In this document: one piece after another, positions 38,759 to 47,831 of the stretch
Layout: every line of letters starts with the position of its first letter
How positions within the stretch are numbered: the stretch's first letter is position 1
Assembly (NCBI RefSeq): GCF_022867865.1
Contig: NZ_JALIEC010000005.1
Span: 124,001-188,000 of the forward strand
DNA: 64,000 bases
Direction of reading: 5' to 3'
From: Phaeobacter sp. J2-8
GTDB lineage: Bacteria; Pseudomonadota; Alphaproteobacteria; Rhodobacterales; Rhodobacteraceae
Translations under genes and position numbers: made by a program
The notes under the pieces: generated by a model
Database searches by the model: none
What the model was told of the DNA's origin: nothing
What the model saw: only the letters and a program-made list of their open reading frames with translations

Positions 38759-38786
38759 GACGGGGGTTCGCCCCCGTCCTTTTTTG
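38759..38786 (+). terminator. Rho-independent terminator
   Basis: GACGGGGG-TTCG-CCCCCGTC is a perfect 8-bp stem with a stable tetraloop, followed by CTTTTTT. It ends the transcript of the small membrane protein gene, 58 bp after its stop. Confidence 0.9.
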
Positions 38787-38825
38787 TCATGCAACCCGGT
38801 CTGCGGCGGCGCGCCGCAAGAGACT

Positions 38826-40427
38826 TCAGTCTCGGTTTTTCAGAACAAAATCAACAAGCTGCTGGGTCGATCCGTCTTTGCCCTCGGCGCTTTCCTCACC
38901 GGCGACAATCGGCCCCAGCGCGGTGGCCAGCTCTTTGCCCAGTTCCACCCCCCATTGATCATAGGAGTTGATGCCCAGGATCACGCCCTCGACAAAAACG
39001 CGGTGTTCATAGAGCGCCACGATCTGACCAAAAACTTCGGGTGTCAGTTTCGGATAGACCAAGGTGGTCGAGGGGCGATTGCCCGCAAACACCCGATGGC
39101 GGGCCTGACGGTCCAGTTCCGCACCTTCAAATTTACCCGCAACCTTTTCGCGCGCCTCGTCCAACGACCGGCCGCGCATCAAGGCTTCGGATTGGGCCAG
39201 ACAATTGGCGACCAAAAGCTGGTGATGATGGGCCAGATCGGGTTCGTGGCCCTCGGCCGCGACCATGAATTCACAGGGGATCACCCGCGTGCCCTGATGG
39301 ATCAGCTGGTAAAACGCGTGCTGGCCATTGGTGCCCGGCTCGCCCCAGACGACCGGACCGGAATTGATCTCCAGATCGCTGCCATCCATCGCAACGCTTT
39401 TGCCGTTGCTCTCCATCTCGAGCTGTTGAAGATAGGCCGGCAGGCGGATCAGACGATTGTCATACGGCAGCACCGCGCGGGTGCCATAGCCCAGGCCCTG
39501 ATTGTGCCAGATCCCGACAAGGGCCAGCAGCACCGGCAGGTTTTCATGAAACTCTGCCGCACAGAAATGCCGGTCCATCGACTGGGCCCCGCGCAGCATG
39601 GCGCGAAACGCCTCTGCCCCGATGCCAATCATCAACGACAGCCCGATCGGACCCCAGACGGAATAGCGCCCGCCGACCCAATCCTCGAATCCGAACACCC
39701 GCGTGGGATCAATGCCAAAATCGGCGGTCTTGTCAGTGGCCGAAGACAGCGCCGCGAATTGCGCCGCAGGGTCGCTGACCTTGTCCGACATCCAGGCCCG
39801 CGCCGTGCGCGCATTGGTCATGGTTTCGATGGTGGTAAAGGTTTTGGAGGCCACAATCACCAGCGTGGTGGTCGGATCCAACCCGCGTAGGGTGTCGGCC
39901 ACATCGGCCCCGTCCACATTCGATACATAGTGAATGCGCGGCCCGTCCGCATAAGGCGACAACGCATGATAGGCCATCACCGGCCCAAGGTCAGACCCGC
40001 CAATGCCGATATTCACGACATCGGTGATCGCCCCGCCCTGCCCCTGAAACCGTCCAGCGCGCACATCTTCGGCAAAGACCTCCATCCGGTCCAATGTCGC
40101 CAAAACATCCGGCATCACATCCTGACCGTCGACCATGACCGCGTCACCATCCAGGTTGCGCAGCGCCGTATGCAGCACCGCCCGCCCTTCGGTTTCATTG
40201 ATCTTTTCACCGGCGAACATCGCATCCCGTTTTGCCGCGACACCGGCGGTTTCAGCCAGTTCCAACAGGGCATTCAGGGTTTCGCTGTCGAGCGTGGTCT
40301 TGGAGTAATCGAACAGGAAATGATCAAATCGGGTCGAAAATGCCGCCCCGCGCCCGGGAGATTCGAACAATTCCAGAATTGTCCGGGATTTCGCGGATTT
40401 GGCCAGGGCATTCAATTTGGTCCACAT
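38826..40427 (-). CDS. pgi: Glucose-6-phosphate isomerase
   Basis: The product has 533 residues, full length. Motifs: [32 protein letters not shown], the signature [20 protein letters not shown], and [15 protein letters not shown] with catalytic residues. It interconverts glucose-6-phosphate and fructose-6-phosphate, feeding gluconeogenic carbon back to the Entner-Doudoroff entry. It is the last gene of zwf-pgl-pgi, 58 bp after pgl. Confidence 0.98.
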   Translation of the reverse strand: MWTKLNALAKSAKSRTILELFESPGRGAAFSTRFDHFLFDYSKTTLDSETLNALLELAETAGVAAKRDAMFAGEKINETEGRAVLHTALRNLDGDAVMVDGQDVMPDVLATLDRMEVFAEDVRAGRFQGQGGAITDVVNIGIGGSDLGPVMAYHALSPYADGPRIHYVSNVDGADVADTLRGLDPTTTLVIVASKTFTTIETMTNARTARAWMSDKVSDPAAQFAALSSATDKTADFGIDPTRVFGFEDWVGGRYSVWGPIGLSLMIGIGAEAFRAMLRGAQSMDRHFCAAEFHENLPVLLALVGIWHNQGLGYGTRAVLPYDNRLIRLPAYLQQLEMESNGKSVAMDGSDLEINSGPVVWGEPGTNGQHAFYQLIHQGTRVIPCEFMVAAEGHEPDLAHHHQLLVANCLAQSEALMRGRSLDEAREKVAGKFEGAELDRQARHRVFAGNRPSTTLVYPKLTPEVFGQIVALYEHRVFVEGVILGINSYDQWGVELGKELATALGPIVAGEESAEGKDGSTQQLVDFVLKNRD

Positions 40428-40485
40428 GGGGTCACGATCCTCAATTGGGTCTTGATGGGGTGATTACCGGTATCAGACGGGCCGT

Positions 40486-41156
40486 TTACGGCGCCCAATG
40501 CACCTGTGCCTCGGACAGGACGGCAGCCACCGGCGCGTCTTTCGGGCTGAGCTGGCGGGCGCGGTTGAGCGCTGTGCGTTTCTCGTCGCCAAAGATGACA
40601 ATATGTTTCGACATCGCGCCATCCAGCACAGGCGCGGTCAGGGTCACACGCGGTTCCGGTGCGCCGGGCGCCCGCATGGCCATCAAGATCGGCGCCTTGG
40701 GCGACAGCGCGCCCTCGAGCTGATCAGCCCCGGGAAACAGCGACGCCGTATGCATATCGGCGCCCATGCCCAGCAACAGCACCTGCACCGGCAAACGCGG
40801 CGTGATCAGGGCCTCTAGCTCGGCCAACCGGTCTTCTGGGGTGTCACTTGGCAGATACATCGGCAACAAAGTGGCCGCTGCGGCCCGATCCACCAAAAGC
40901 CGCTCGCGCAGCAGGCGGGTGTTGGATCGTTCACTGTCCTCTGGCACCCAGCGTTCGTCGCTGAGCATCACATCGACCCGCGACCAATCCAGATCGGCGG
41001 CGCAGAGATCGTCAAAGATCGGCCCCGGCGTTGTCCCGCCCGGCACCGCCATCAAAACCCTGTCCTGATGTTGCAGCGCAGAGCGCAATTCGCGGCCAAT
41101 TTATTGGCCAGGTCAATCACCAACATTTCCCGGTCGGCATATTCGATGAATTCCAT
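40486..41156 (-). CDS. pgl: 6-phosphogluconolactonase, one frameshift near the start
   Basis: Read across one frame change this is 223 residues. From ATG 41156, after a GAGGA Shine-Dalgarno, the protein starts MEFIEYADREMLVIDLANK. One base is missing at about 41091 (GCGAATTG for GCGGAATTG), after which the frame continues ELRSALQHQDRVLMAVPGGTTP. SDERWVPEDSERSN and LLGMGADMHTASLFPG mark the SugarP_isomerase/NagB-like lactonase. It hydrolyses 6-phosphogluconolactone made by Zwf, whose gene is 99 bp upstream. The loss of one G in a core gene points to a base error. Confidence 0.88.
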
Positions 41157-41255
41157 GGCGCGTCCTCACTTCTGTACGGGTTCTGGCGCGCGGGGATGAC
41201 CCGCGGCCTGTCCTGCATCGGTACTACGCCAGCCGCAGGCCCGTTCCAACAGGTT

Positions 41256-42710
41256 TCAGGCTTTGATCTCGCGCCATTTTCGTCCATCCCGGTGCATCAG
41301 CATCAATGCATCTTCCGGACCGGACGACCCGGCATCATAGATTTTCGGCACATCTCCGCGTGCCTCCCAGCCCTCGATGATCGGATCGGTCCAGGCCCAG
41401 GCGGCCTCGACCTCGTCACCGCGCATGAACAGGGTCTGATTGCCACGGATCACATCCATGATCAGCCGTTCATAGGCATCCGGCACATCATCCACATCCG
41501 GGCCCAAAGCGTCCGAGAATGTCATGTCCAAAGGCACATCCACCAGACGCATCCCGCCCGGTCCCGGCTCCTTGATCGTGACGCCCAATTCCATACCTTC
41601 GTTGGGCTGCAAGCGGATGGTCAGGATATTGCGGTGCCGCCCGGCATCTTCGTCAAAGATCGAATGCGGGGTTTCCTTGAACACCACGGCGATTTCGCTG
41701 GTGCGCGATTTCAGCCGTTTGCCCGTGCGCAAATAGATCGGCATGCCGGCCCAGCGCCAGTTCGAGATATGGCATTTCAGCGCCAGAAAGCTTTCGGTCT
41801 TGGACCGGGGGTTTTCGGCATGTTCGCGATAGCTGGCCTCGTCACCGCCGGCATCATACTGGCCGCGCACGATATGATGTGGCTGCACCGGTTCCAGCGC
41901 GCGGATCACCTTGAGCTTTTCGTCGCGCACCGCGTCCGGTTCAAATCGGGCTGGCGGCTCCATCGCGATCAGGCACAGCAATTGCATCAGGTGGTTTTGC
42001 ACCATATCGCGCATCGCACCGGATGTATCGTAATAGCCACCGCGCCCGCCAACACCCACGGTTTCCGCAACGGTCACCTGAATATGATCAATATATTGGC
42101 TGTTCCACAGCGGTTCGAACAACATATTGCCAAACCGCACCGCCATCAGGTTCTGGACGGTTTCCTTGCCCAGATAATGGTCGATGCGATAAATCTGATC
42201 TTCGTGGAAAAACGCCTCAAGCGAGGCATTAAGCGCACGGGCGGTTTCCAGATCCCGACCAAAGGGTTTTTCGACCACGATCCGGCTTTCACGATCCGCC
42301 AGCCCCTTGTTGTGCAGCCGCTCGGCGATATCGCCAAACAGGGACGGCGCAACCGAGAAATAGAACGCCCGCACCATGCCGTCGCGCAGCATTTCATGCA
42401 GCTCGGGCCAACCACCGTCGCCCTTGGCATCCACTTTGACATAGCTCAACCGCTCCAGGAAACCGCCAAGATCCGGGCAGTCTTCTGGCCGCTGCGAATC
42501 AAATTCATTGATCGCATCGCGCACCATCTGGCGATATTCGTCGTGGTCCATATCGGACCGCGCGGCACCAATGATCCGGGCCTCGGTCGGCATTTGACCA
42601 GAGCAATACCGCCGGAAAAGTCCGGGCAGGATCTTGCGCCGGGCCAGATCGCCCGTGCCGCCAAAAATCACCAGATCAAAGGGATCCACCGGAATGACGC
42701 GTGAAACCAT
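41256..42710 (-). CDS. zwf: Glucose-6-phosphate 1-dehydrogenase
   Basis: The product has 484 residues. FDLVIFGGTGDLARRKILPG is the NADP-binding loop, RIDHYLGKETVQNL is the catalytic signature with Lys, and EPPARFEPDAVRDEKLKVI lies further on. It oxidises glucose-6-phosphate, the first step of the Entner-Doudoroff and oxidative pentose phosphate routes. ATG 42710 follows a GAGGA Shine-Dalgarno. The leader carries a CceR-like palindrome and a 14-bp tandem repeat. Confidence 0.98.
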   Translation of the reverse strand: MVSRVIPVDPFDLVIFGGTGDLARRKILPGLFRRYCSGQMPTEARIIGAARSDMDHDEYRQMVRDAINEFDSQRPEDCPDLGGFLERLSYVKVDAKGDGGWPELHEMLRDGMVRAFYFSVAPSLFGDIAERLHNKGLADRESRIVVEKPFGRDLETARALNASLEAFFHEDQIYRIDHYLGKETVQNLMAVRFGNMLFEPLWNSQYIDHIQVTVAETVGVGGRGGYYDTSGAMRDMVQNHLMQLLCLIAMEPPARFEPDAVRDEKLKVIRALEPVQPHHIVRGQYDAGGDEASYREHAENPRSKTESFLALKCHISNWRWAGMPIYLRTGKRLKSRTSEIAVVFKETPHSIFDEDAGRHRNILTIRLQPNEGMELGVTIKEPGPGGMRLVDVPLDMTFSDALGPDVDDVPDAYERLIMDVIRGNQTLFMRGDEVEAAWAWTDPIIEGWEARGDVPKIYDAGSSGPEDALMLMHRDGRKWREIKA

Positions 42711-42774
42711 GATCGTTCCTCTTACTGTCGCTTGGCCGGATATCATCGGGCCGTTGTCGTTAAAACTGGTCGGT

Positions 42775-42830
42775 CGTCGGGTATCTGTCGCCGGGTCTGT
42801 TTCGTCGGGTCTGTGTCGTCAGGTCTATGT
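42775..42830. repeat. 14-bp tandem repeat, four units, in the zwf leader
   Basis: Four imperfect units follow each other exactly in 14-bp steps, with consensus CGTCGGGTCTGTGT. They lie 65-120 bp before the zwf ATG, between it and the operator at 42889. The rest of the 334-bp zwf / radical SAM gap holds no gene. Confidence 0.7.
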
Positions 42831-42888
42831 CTTCATCGTCAGAAAACTGCGGTCGGGCACGGGCGTGGCACAGAGCGACACCAGCCTG

Positions 42889-42904
42889 ACGTTAGCGCTA
42901 ACGT
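42889..42904. promoter_or_regulatory. CceR-like operator before zwf-pgl-pgi
   Basis: ACGTTAGCGCTAACGT is a perfect 16-bp palindrome that contains the GTTAGCGCTAAC core also found before eno. It is 179 bp before zwf and 141 bp before the divergent radical SAM gene. CceR represses Entner-Doudoroff genes in Rhodobacter sphaeroides (from memory), which fits its place here. Confidence 0.8.
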
Positions 42905-43044
42905 AGGCACATTTACCCCGCTTTCCTGCAGAAGTCTAACACGCATTTTGCGCTTCACAATGGCGTCAGACAATCTGTTGACCATTGGCAACGCCACTTT
43001 GGCAGGCTACCCCAGTACCCGAACCAAAAGATTGCGACAAGCCC

Positions 43045-44022
43045 ATGAAAGATCACACAAATTCAATGCCCGCCACGGGGGCTAACTCGGGGCCCAACAC
43101 GGGCAAGTTCATTGATGAAAATTTCACCGCCAATGGTGACGCACGGGCACGTGTTGCGCTGAGCAACCCTGAAACCCTGTGGTTCAACACCGGGACGCTG
43201 TGCAATATCGAATGCGCAAACTGCTATATCGAAAGCTCGCCCAGCAACGAACGGCTGGTCTATCTGACCTGTGCCGAGGTGGTCGATTTTCTGGATCAAC
43301 TGGACGATCGCAAATGGGGCGTTTCGGAAATCGCCTTTACCGGCGGAGAGCCCTTCATGAACCCCGAGATGGTCGCCATGGCGCGCGCATCGCTGGAACG
43401 CGGGTACGAGGTGCTGATCCTGACCAATGCCATGCGGCCAATGATGCGCAAGACCGTGCAGGCCGGCCTGCGGGATCTGCAACGCGATTTTGGCGACAAG
43501 CTGACCCTGCGGGTGTCGCTCGATCATTGGGACCCGGAACATCACGATGCCGAACGCGGCGCGGGTGCGCATGAGAAAACCCTGATCGGCATGCGATGGC
43601 TGGCCGCGGAAGGGGTGAACATGGCCGTGGCGGGGCGGATCGTCTGGGCCGAAAGCGAGGCCGCGGCGCGGGCCGGATATGCCCGGCTGTTTGCCACCGA
43701 AGGCTTTGACATCAACGCCGACAATCCCGGCGACACCGTGTTGTTCCCGGAAATGGATGTTTCGGTCGAAGTGCCTGAAATCACGACAGAATGCTGGAGC
43801 ATCCTGAACAAATCACCGCGTGATGTGATGTGTTCCTCGTCCCGGATGGTGGTCAAGCGCAAGGGCGCCGATGCCCCTGCCGTTCTAGCCTGTACATTGT
43901 TGCCCTATGAGCCCGAATTCGAATTGGGCGCCACCCTGGCCGAGGCCGAGGGTGATGTGGCGCTGAACCATCCGCATTGCGCCAAATTCTGTGTTCTGGG
44001 CGGCGCCAGCTGTTCCGGGTGA
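43045..44022 (+). CDS. Radical SAM protein, orphan
   Basis: The product has 325 residues. LCNIECANCYIES carries the CxxxCxxC [4Fe-4S] motif that binds S-adenosylmethionine, and IAFTGGEPFMNPE is the GGEP loop. A second group of cysteines lies at the end (HCAKFCVLGGASC), with single cysteines in TECWSI and VMCSSS, which suggests an auxiliary cluster as in SPASM/twitch-domain enzymes. The reaction is unknown. It stands alone between the zwf promoter and the DUF3179 gene, with no small peptide gene seen beside it. ATG 43045 is preferred; upstream residues are not domain-like. Confidence 0.8.
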   Translation: MKDHTNSMPATGANSGPNTGKFIDENFTANGDARARVALSNPETLWFNTGTLCNIECANCYIESSPSNERLVYLTCAEVVDFLDQLDDRKWGVSEIAFTGGEPFMNPEMVAMARASLERGYEVLILTNAMRPMMRKTVQAGLRDLQRDFGDKLTLRVSLDHWDPEHHDAERGAGAHEKTLIGMRWLAAEGVNMAVAGRIVWAESEAAARAGYARLFATEGFDINADNPGDTVLFPEMDVSVEVPEITTECWSILNKSPRDVMCSSSRMVVKRKGADAPAVLACTLLPYEPEFELGATLAEAEGDVALNHPHCAKFCVLGGASCSG

Positions 44023-44066
44023 GCAGACCCCGGCAAGGGCCCTGCTCTGCTGTTGTCAGGCCTGCG

Positions 44067-45056
44067 TCACCGCCCAAGCATCCAGGTTCCATCCGGCCAG
44101 AAGGCATGGAAGGCAAAGGCAAACAGCACATCATGGGCCACGTCGCGACCATTGCCGTCGCGCACCCGGATTGTCCCGACCTCCCTGCCCTGATTGATCT
44201 GTCCGCTGTCCAACGCCGAGGCCTGGCCTTCGCGCCATGACAGGGTAAGGCGGGCTTCGGAAATCTCCTGTGCGGTGTCGAAACGCGACAGCGGCCAGGC
44301 CCGATCCCCCACCCGCACCACGCGCATCAGCGCCGGCACCCCATGCGGCGGCAATTCGCCGGAATAAAGGAACGGGCGCACCGACAAATCATATTTCTGA
44401 TAGGGATTGCTGCCATAGCGGCGCGACCAATTCGGCTCTGCCATCACCAGCCCCTCGGGATTGCGGCTGCGAAACTGATCCCAGCTTTCCATCCAGCTTG
44501 GCAACATGGCCAGTTCTGTTCCCAGCAGATCCCCGACAATGGCGGTGCCGACGGCCTGTTGCCACCAGCTCTCGGTTTCGCGGTCATACATCACCATGTC
44601 GGAATTGCGCAGTTTGCCGGACACGCCGAAACTTAGCACGCCATGGGGCGTGCGCCGGTCAAAGGTGATGCCGGAATTGCACAGCGGGCAAAAAGTGACG
44701 GCGACCGGCACACCGCCGACCTGATCGTTCACGATTTCATGCCAGGTCAAATAGCGGATCGGATAGGCGCGCGGCTTGGCGCCCTCGATTTCGAGCGTGA
44801 TCACCGGTTCACGCCCCCCGATCCCGCTGTGGCGCGCGACCGGCACAAACGCCGGATCATCCAGCGCCGGGATACCATCCTTGGGCGGTCCCCCGGATTG
44901 GATTTCCGACCAGGCGTCAACAGTGGTTTGGGAAAAGTCGGTGTTCGGCCATTCCCCGGACCAAAGTTGCGGATTTGCCCCGGCCAGACCGGCCACTGCG
45001 GACAAGATTGCCGCCAGGCAAATTGGTTTGAAAAGGCTTATGGATTTGATTTTCAT
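44067..45056 (-). CDS. DUF3179 exported protein
   Basis: The product has 329 residues with a signal peptide (SLFKPICLAAILSAVAGLAGA). The DUF3179 core shows YPIRYLTWHEIVND, VAVTFCPLCNSGITFDR (CPLCN, possibly metal or thiol chemistry), FGVSGKLRNSDMVMYDRET and ESWWQQ. The function is not established. It is probably periplasmic and oriented toward the radical SAM gene, which it meets end to end with 44 bp between them. Confidence 0.88.
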   Translation of the reverse strand: MKIKSISLFKPICLAAILSAVAGLAGANPQLWSGEWPNTDFSQTTVDAWSEIQSGGPPKDGIPALDDPAFVPVARHSGIGGREPVITLEIEGAKPRAYPIRYLTWHEIVNDQVGGVPVAVTFCPLCNSGITFDRRTPHGVLSFGVSGKLRNSDMVMYDRETESWWQQAVGTAIVGDLLGTELAMLPSWMESWDQFRSRNPEGLVMAEPNWSRRYGSNPYQKYDLSVRPFLYSGELPPHGVPALMRVVRVGDRAWPLSRFDTAQEISEARLTLSWREGQASALDSGQINQGREVGTIRVRDGNGRDVAHDVLFAFAFHAFWPDGTWMLGR

Positions 45057-45179
45057 GGCGCACCCCCTTGTAACAGGATGCGCTGTCAGGGGGCCGGTTG
45101 CCTAGCCCCCTGCACGCGGGTTTGATCGTCCGTGGGTCATCACGTGACACCACGTGACCCCAGGCGAGACTGGCCCTGC

Positions 45180-45761
45180 CTAGTCGGTGACCGTGACCGT
45201 GGTCATGACATCAGCCTCGCCCACAACCGCACCATTGCCGCCGGTTCCGCGTTTGATCGCATCAACCACGTCCATGCCTTCGGTGACCTTGCCCACCACG
45301 GTGTATTGACCGTTCAGGAAATGCCCCGGTTCGAACATGATGAAGAACTGCGAATTGGCGCTGTTCGGGTTCTGGCTGCGGGCCATGCCGACCACACCGC
45401 GATCAAACGGCGTATCGGAAAATTCAGCCGGAAGATCGGCGCGATCTGAACCGCCCCGTCCTGCCATCTGCATGGAAAAGCCCGCCACGCTGGTGTTGCC
45501 GAATTCGACATCGCCGGTCTGTGCCATGAAACCGTCGATCACACGGTGAAAGACCACGCCGTCATAGGCGCCTTCGCTGGCCAATTCGGTGATCTGGGCG
45601 ACATGTGCCGGGGCGATGTCTTCGAACAGGTCGATGGTGACGGTGCCGTTGGCCTCGCCCGCGATGTCGATTTCCAGCCCCGTTGCGCCCACCGGCGCGC
45701 CGCCCAACATGACCAGCACAGGGCTGGCCAGAAGGGAGAATGCAATTGCCAGCTTAGACAT
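45180..45761 (-). CDS. Cyclophilin-type peptidyl-prolyl isomerase, exported
   Basis: The product has 193 residues. A signal peptide (LAIAFSLLASPVLVML) is followed by the cyclophilin domain: VVFHRVIDGFMAQTGDVEFG, MARSQNPNSANSQFFIMFEPGHF and YTVVGKVTEGMDVVD. It should speed proline isomerisation in the periplasm. It starts eight bases inside the end of the cytosolic paralogue, so the two are an operon from a tandem duplication with one copy gaining a signal peptide. Confidence 0.95.
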   Translation of the reverse strand: MSKLAIAFSLLASPVLVMLGGAPVGATGLEIDIAGEANGTVTIDLFEDIAPAHVAQITELASEGAYDGVVFHRVIDGFMAQTGDVEFGNTSVAGFSMQMAGRGGSDRADLPAEFSDTPFDRGVVGMARSQNPNSANSQFFIMFEPGHFLNGQYTVVGKVTEGMDVVDAIKRGTGGNGAVVGEADVMTTVTVTD

Positions 45762-46260
45762 CTGCGGCCACCTTGACCGAAATCATCCGGTCCGGGTTCG
45801 CAGGCGGCTCGCCACGTGTGATCGCATCGACATGTTCCATGCCGGAAATCACCCGACCATAAACAGTGTATTGGCCGTTGAGGAAATCATTGTCCTTGAA
45901 GTTGATGAAGAACTGCGAATTCGCCGAATTCGGGTTCTGCGACCGCGCCGCGCCCAGGGTGCCACGCGCATGCGGCAGTTTGGAAAACTCTGCCGGAAGG
46001 TCAGGCAGCGACGAACCGCCGGTGCCTGCGGCACGCAGGTTAAATCCGTCTTCCATATCGCCGTTCTGCACATCGCCGGTTTGCGCCATGAAACCGTCGA
46101 TCACCCGGTGAAAGGCGACATTGTCATATTCACCGGCGCGGGCCAGTTCCTTCATCCGTTTGGTGTGCTCTGGTGCCACATCGGCCAAAAGCTCGATTGT
46201 GACGGTGCCACCGGCCAGTTCCATCAGGATGGTGTTTTCGGGATCTTTGATTTCGGCCAT
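45754..46260 (-). CDS. Cyclophilin-type peptidyl-prolyl isomerase, cytosolic
   Basis: The product has 168 residues with no signal peptide. VAFHRVIDGFMAQTGDVQNG, GAARSQNPNSANSQFFINFKDNDF and YTVYGRVISGMEHVDAI show an intact active site. It is the paralogue of the exported enzyme directly downstream and is divergent from pgk. Confidence 0.96.
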   Translation of the reverse strand: MAEIKDPENTILMELAGGTVTIELLADVAPEHTKRMKELARAGEYDNVAFHRVIDGFMAQTGDVQNGDMEDGFNLRAAGTGGSSLPDLPAEFSKLPHARGTLGAARSQNPNSANSQFFINFKDNDFLNGQYTVYGRVISGMEHVDAITRGEPPANPDRMISVKVAADV

Positions 46261-46393
46261 CTGGGCCTCCTGTTGCCATACTTGACCTGATACCTAATCA
46301 GCCACGCCCCGGTCGGCAAGCGCGTGATTGACGCGGCGCGCTAAGCGGCCAAACAATGCCTCAACCGAAATCCCCCTGCACAGGAGCGGCGAC

Positions 46394-47570
46394 ATGGGCT
46401 GGAAAACACTCGACGACATGGATCTGGATGGCAAAGTGGTGCTGACACGGGTCGACATCAACGTGCCGATGGACAACGGCAAAGTGACCGATGCCACCCG
46501 GATCGAACGCATCATCCCCACACTCAAGGACATTCTGGCCAAGGGCGGCACGCCGGTGATGCTGGCGCATTTTGGCCGCCCCAAGGGAAAATTCGTACCC
46601 GAGATGAGCCTGCGTCAAGTGGTGCCCGCGCTGGAGGCCGCCTTGGGCCAAAGCGTGACATTCATCGAAAAGCCGTCGCGCGACGAGATTGACGGTCTGG
46701 CCAAAGGCACCGTGGTGCTGGTGGAAAACACCCGTTTCAGCGAGATGGAAGAAAAGAACGACCCGAAAATGGCCGCTTTCCTCGCCTCGCTTGGCGACAT
46801 CTATTGCAACGATGCGTTTTCGGCGGCCCACCGCGCGCATGCTTCAACCGAAGGTGTGGCGCGGCTGTTGCCGTCCTGCGCCGGGCGTTTGATGCAGGCA
46901 GAACTGTCGGCGCTGGAGGCCGCATTGGGCAAACCAGAACGCCCGGTGGTGGCCGTGGTTGGCGGCGCCAAAGTGTCAAGCAAGCTGGACCTGCTGGGCA
47001 ATCTGGTCAGCAAGGTCGACCATCTGGTGATTGGCGGCGGCATGGCCAACACGTTCCTTGCGGCACAGGGCATTGATGTCGGCAAATCGCTGGCCGAACA
47101 CGACATGACCGACACCGCCCGCGAGATCATGGGCAAGGCCGAGGCTGCGGGCTGCACCATCCTGTTGCCGGTCGATGTGGTTGTCGCGCGTGAGTTCAAG
47201 GCCGGTGCCGACAATGAAACCGTCGCCGCAGACGCCTGCCCCGCCGATGCAATGATTCTGGATGCCGGTCCCGCAACGGTGGCCGCCGTGGCCGAGGTTC
47301 TGGCCGGGGCAAAGACCCTGATCTGGAATGGCCCGATGGGTGCGTTTGAAATCGAACCGTTTGATGCCGCCACAAATGCCGCCGCCAAACAGGCCGCGGA
47401 TCTGTCCAAAGCGGGCAAACTGATTTCCGTGGCCGGTGGCGGTGACACGGTTGCCGCATTGAACAAGGCCAGGCGCGGCAGGGGATTTCACCTATATCTC
47501 GACCGCTGGTGGCGCTTTCCTGGAATGGATGGAAGGCAAGGAACTGCCCGGCGTCGCCGCTCTGGGCTAG
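46394..47570 (+). CDS. pgk: Phosphoglycerate kinase, one frameshift near the 3' end
   Basis: From ATG 46394 the protein runs intact for about 359 residues: [15 protein letters not shown] (the N-terminal substrate-binding signature), [31 protein letters not shown] and [13 protein letters not shown]. It then breaks at about 47471, where one A appears to be inserted. Skipping it gives [22 protein letters not shown] and the normal ending [11 protein letters not shown] with TAG at 47568-47570, total about 391 residues. Without this correction the frame reads on wrongly for another 130 residues into the aldolase leader. Confidence 0.93.
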
Positions 47571-47682
47571 GCCCGCGCCACGCCGAGGCGGTAAATCCCG
47601 CCCCGGCCCGTCACAACACCCCCCGGGCAAATAAACCGGCCTTTTTGCATCGGTTTTTGCCCGGGTTTGCATCAAGAATGCA

Positions 47683-47713
47683 GCGGTTTGGACACGGTCC
47701 CGGTCCAAACCGC
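47683..47713. other. Strong hairpin in the leader of the aldolase gene
   Basis: GCGGTTTGGAC and GTCCAAACCGC form a perfect 11-bp stem with a 9-base loop. No T run follows on the plus strand, so it is not a standard terminator. A partial CceR-like half site (GTTAGCGC, 47729-47736) lies 16 bp beyond it, and the aldolase ATG is at 47832. It may be a leader structure or a regulatory hairpin. Confidence 0.5.
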
Positions 47714-47831
47714 TTCGAGGCGCCAGATGTTAGCGCCACCACATTGCAAGCCTCTGACCGCTCGCTTACCACTCCGCCCAAAGGGGGCGATAATCCCCCT
47801 GGGATCACATTTTTGGGACGGACAAGACATT

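Noticed and set aside
38731-38760. tRNA-like stretch (minus strand AGTGGTAGAGTGGTGGATC)
   Set aside because: It resembles a D-arm, but no anticodon stem, T arm or acceptor pairing follows, so it is not a tRNA gene.
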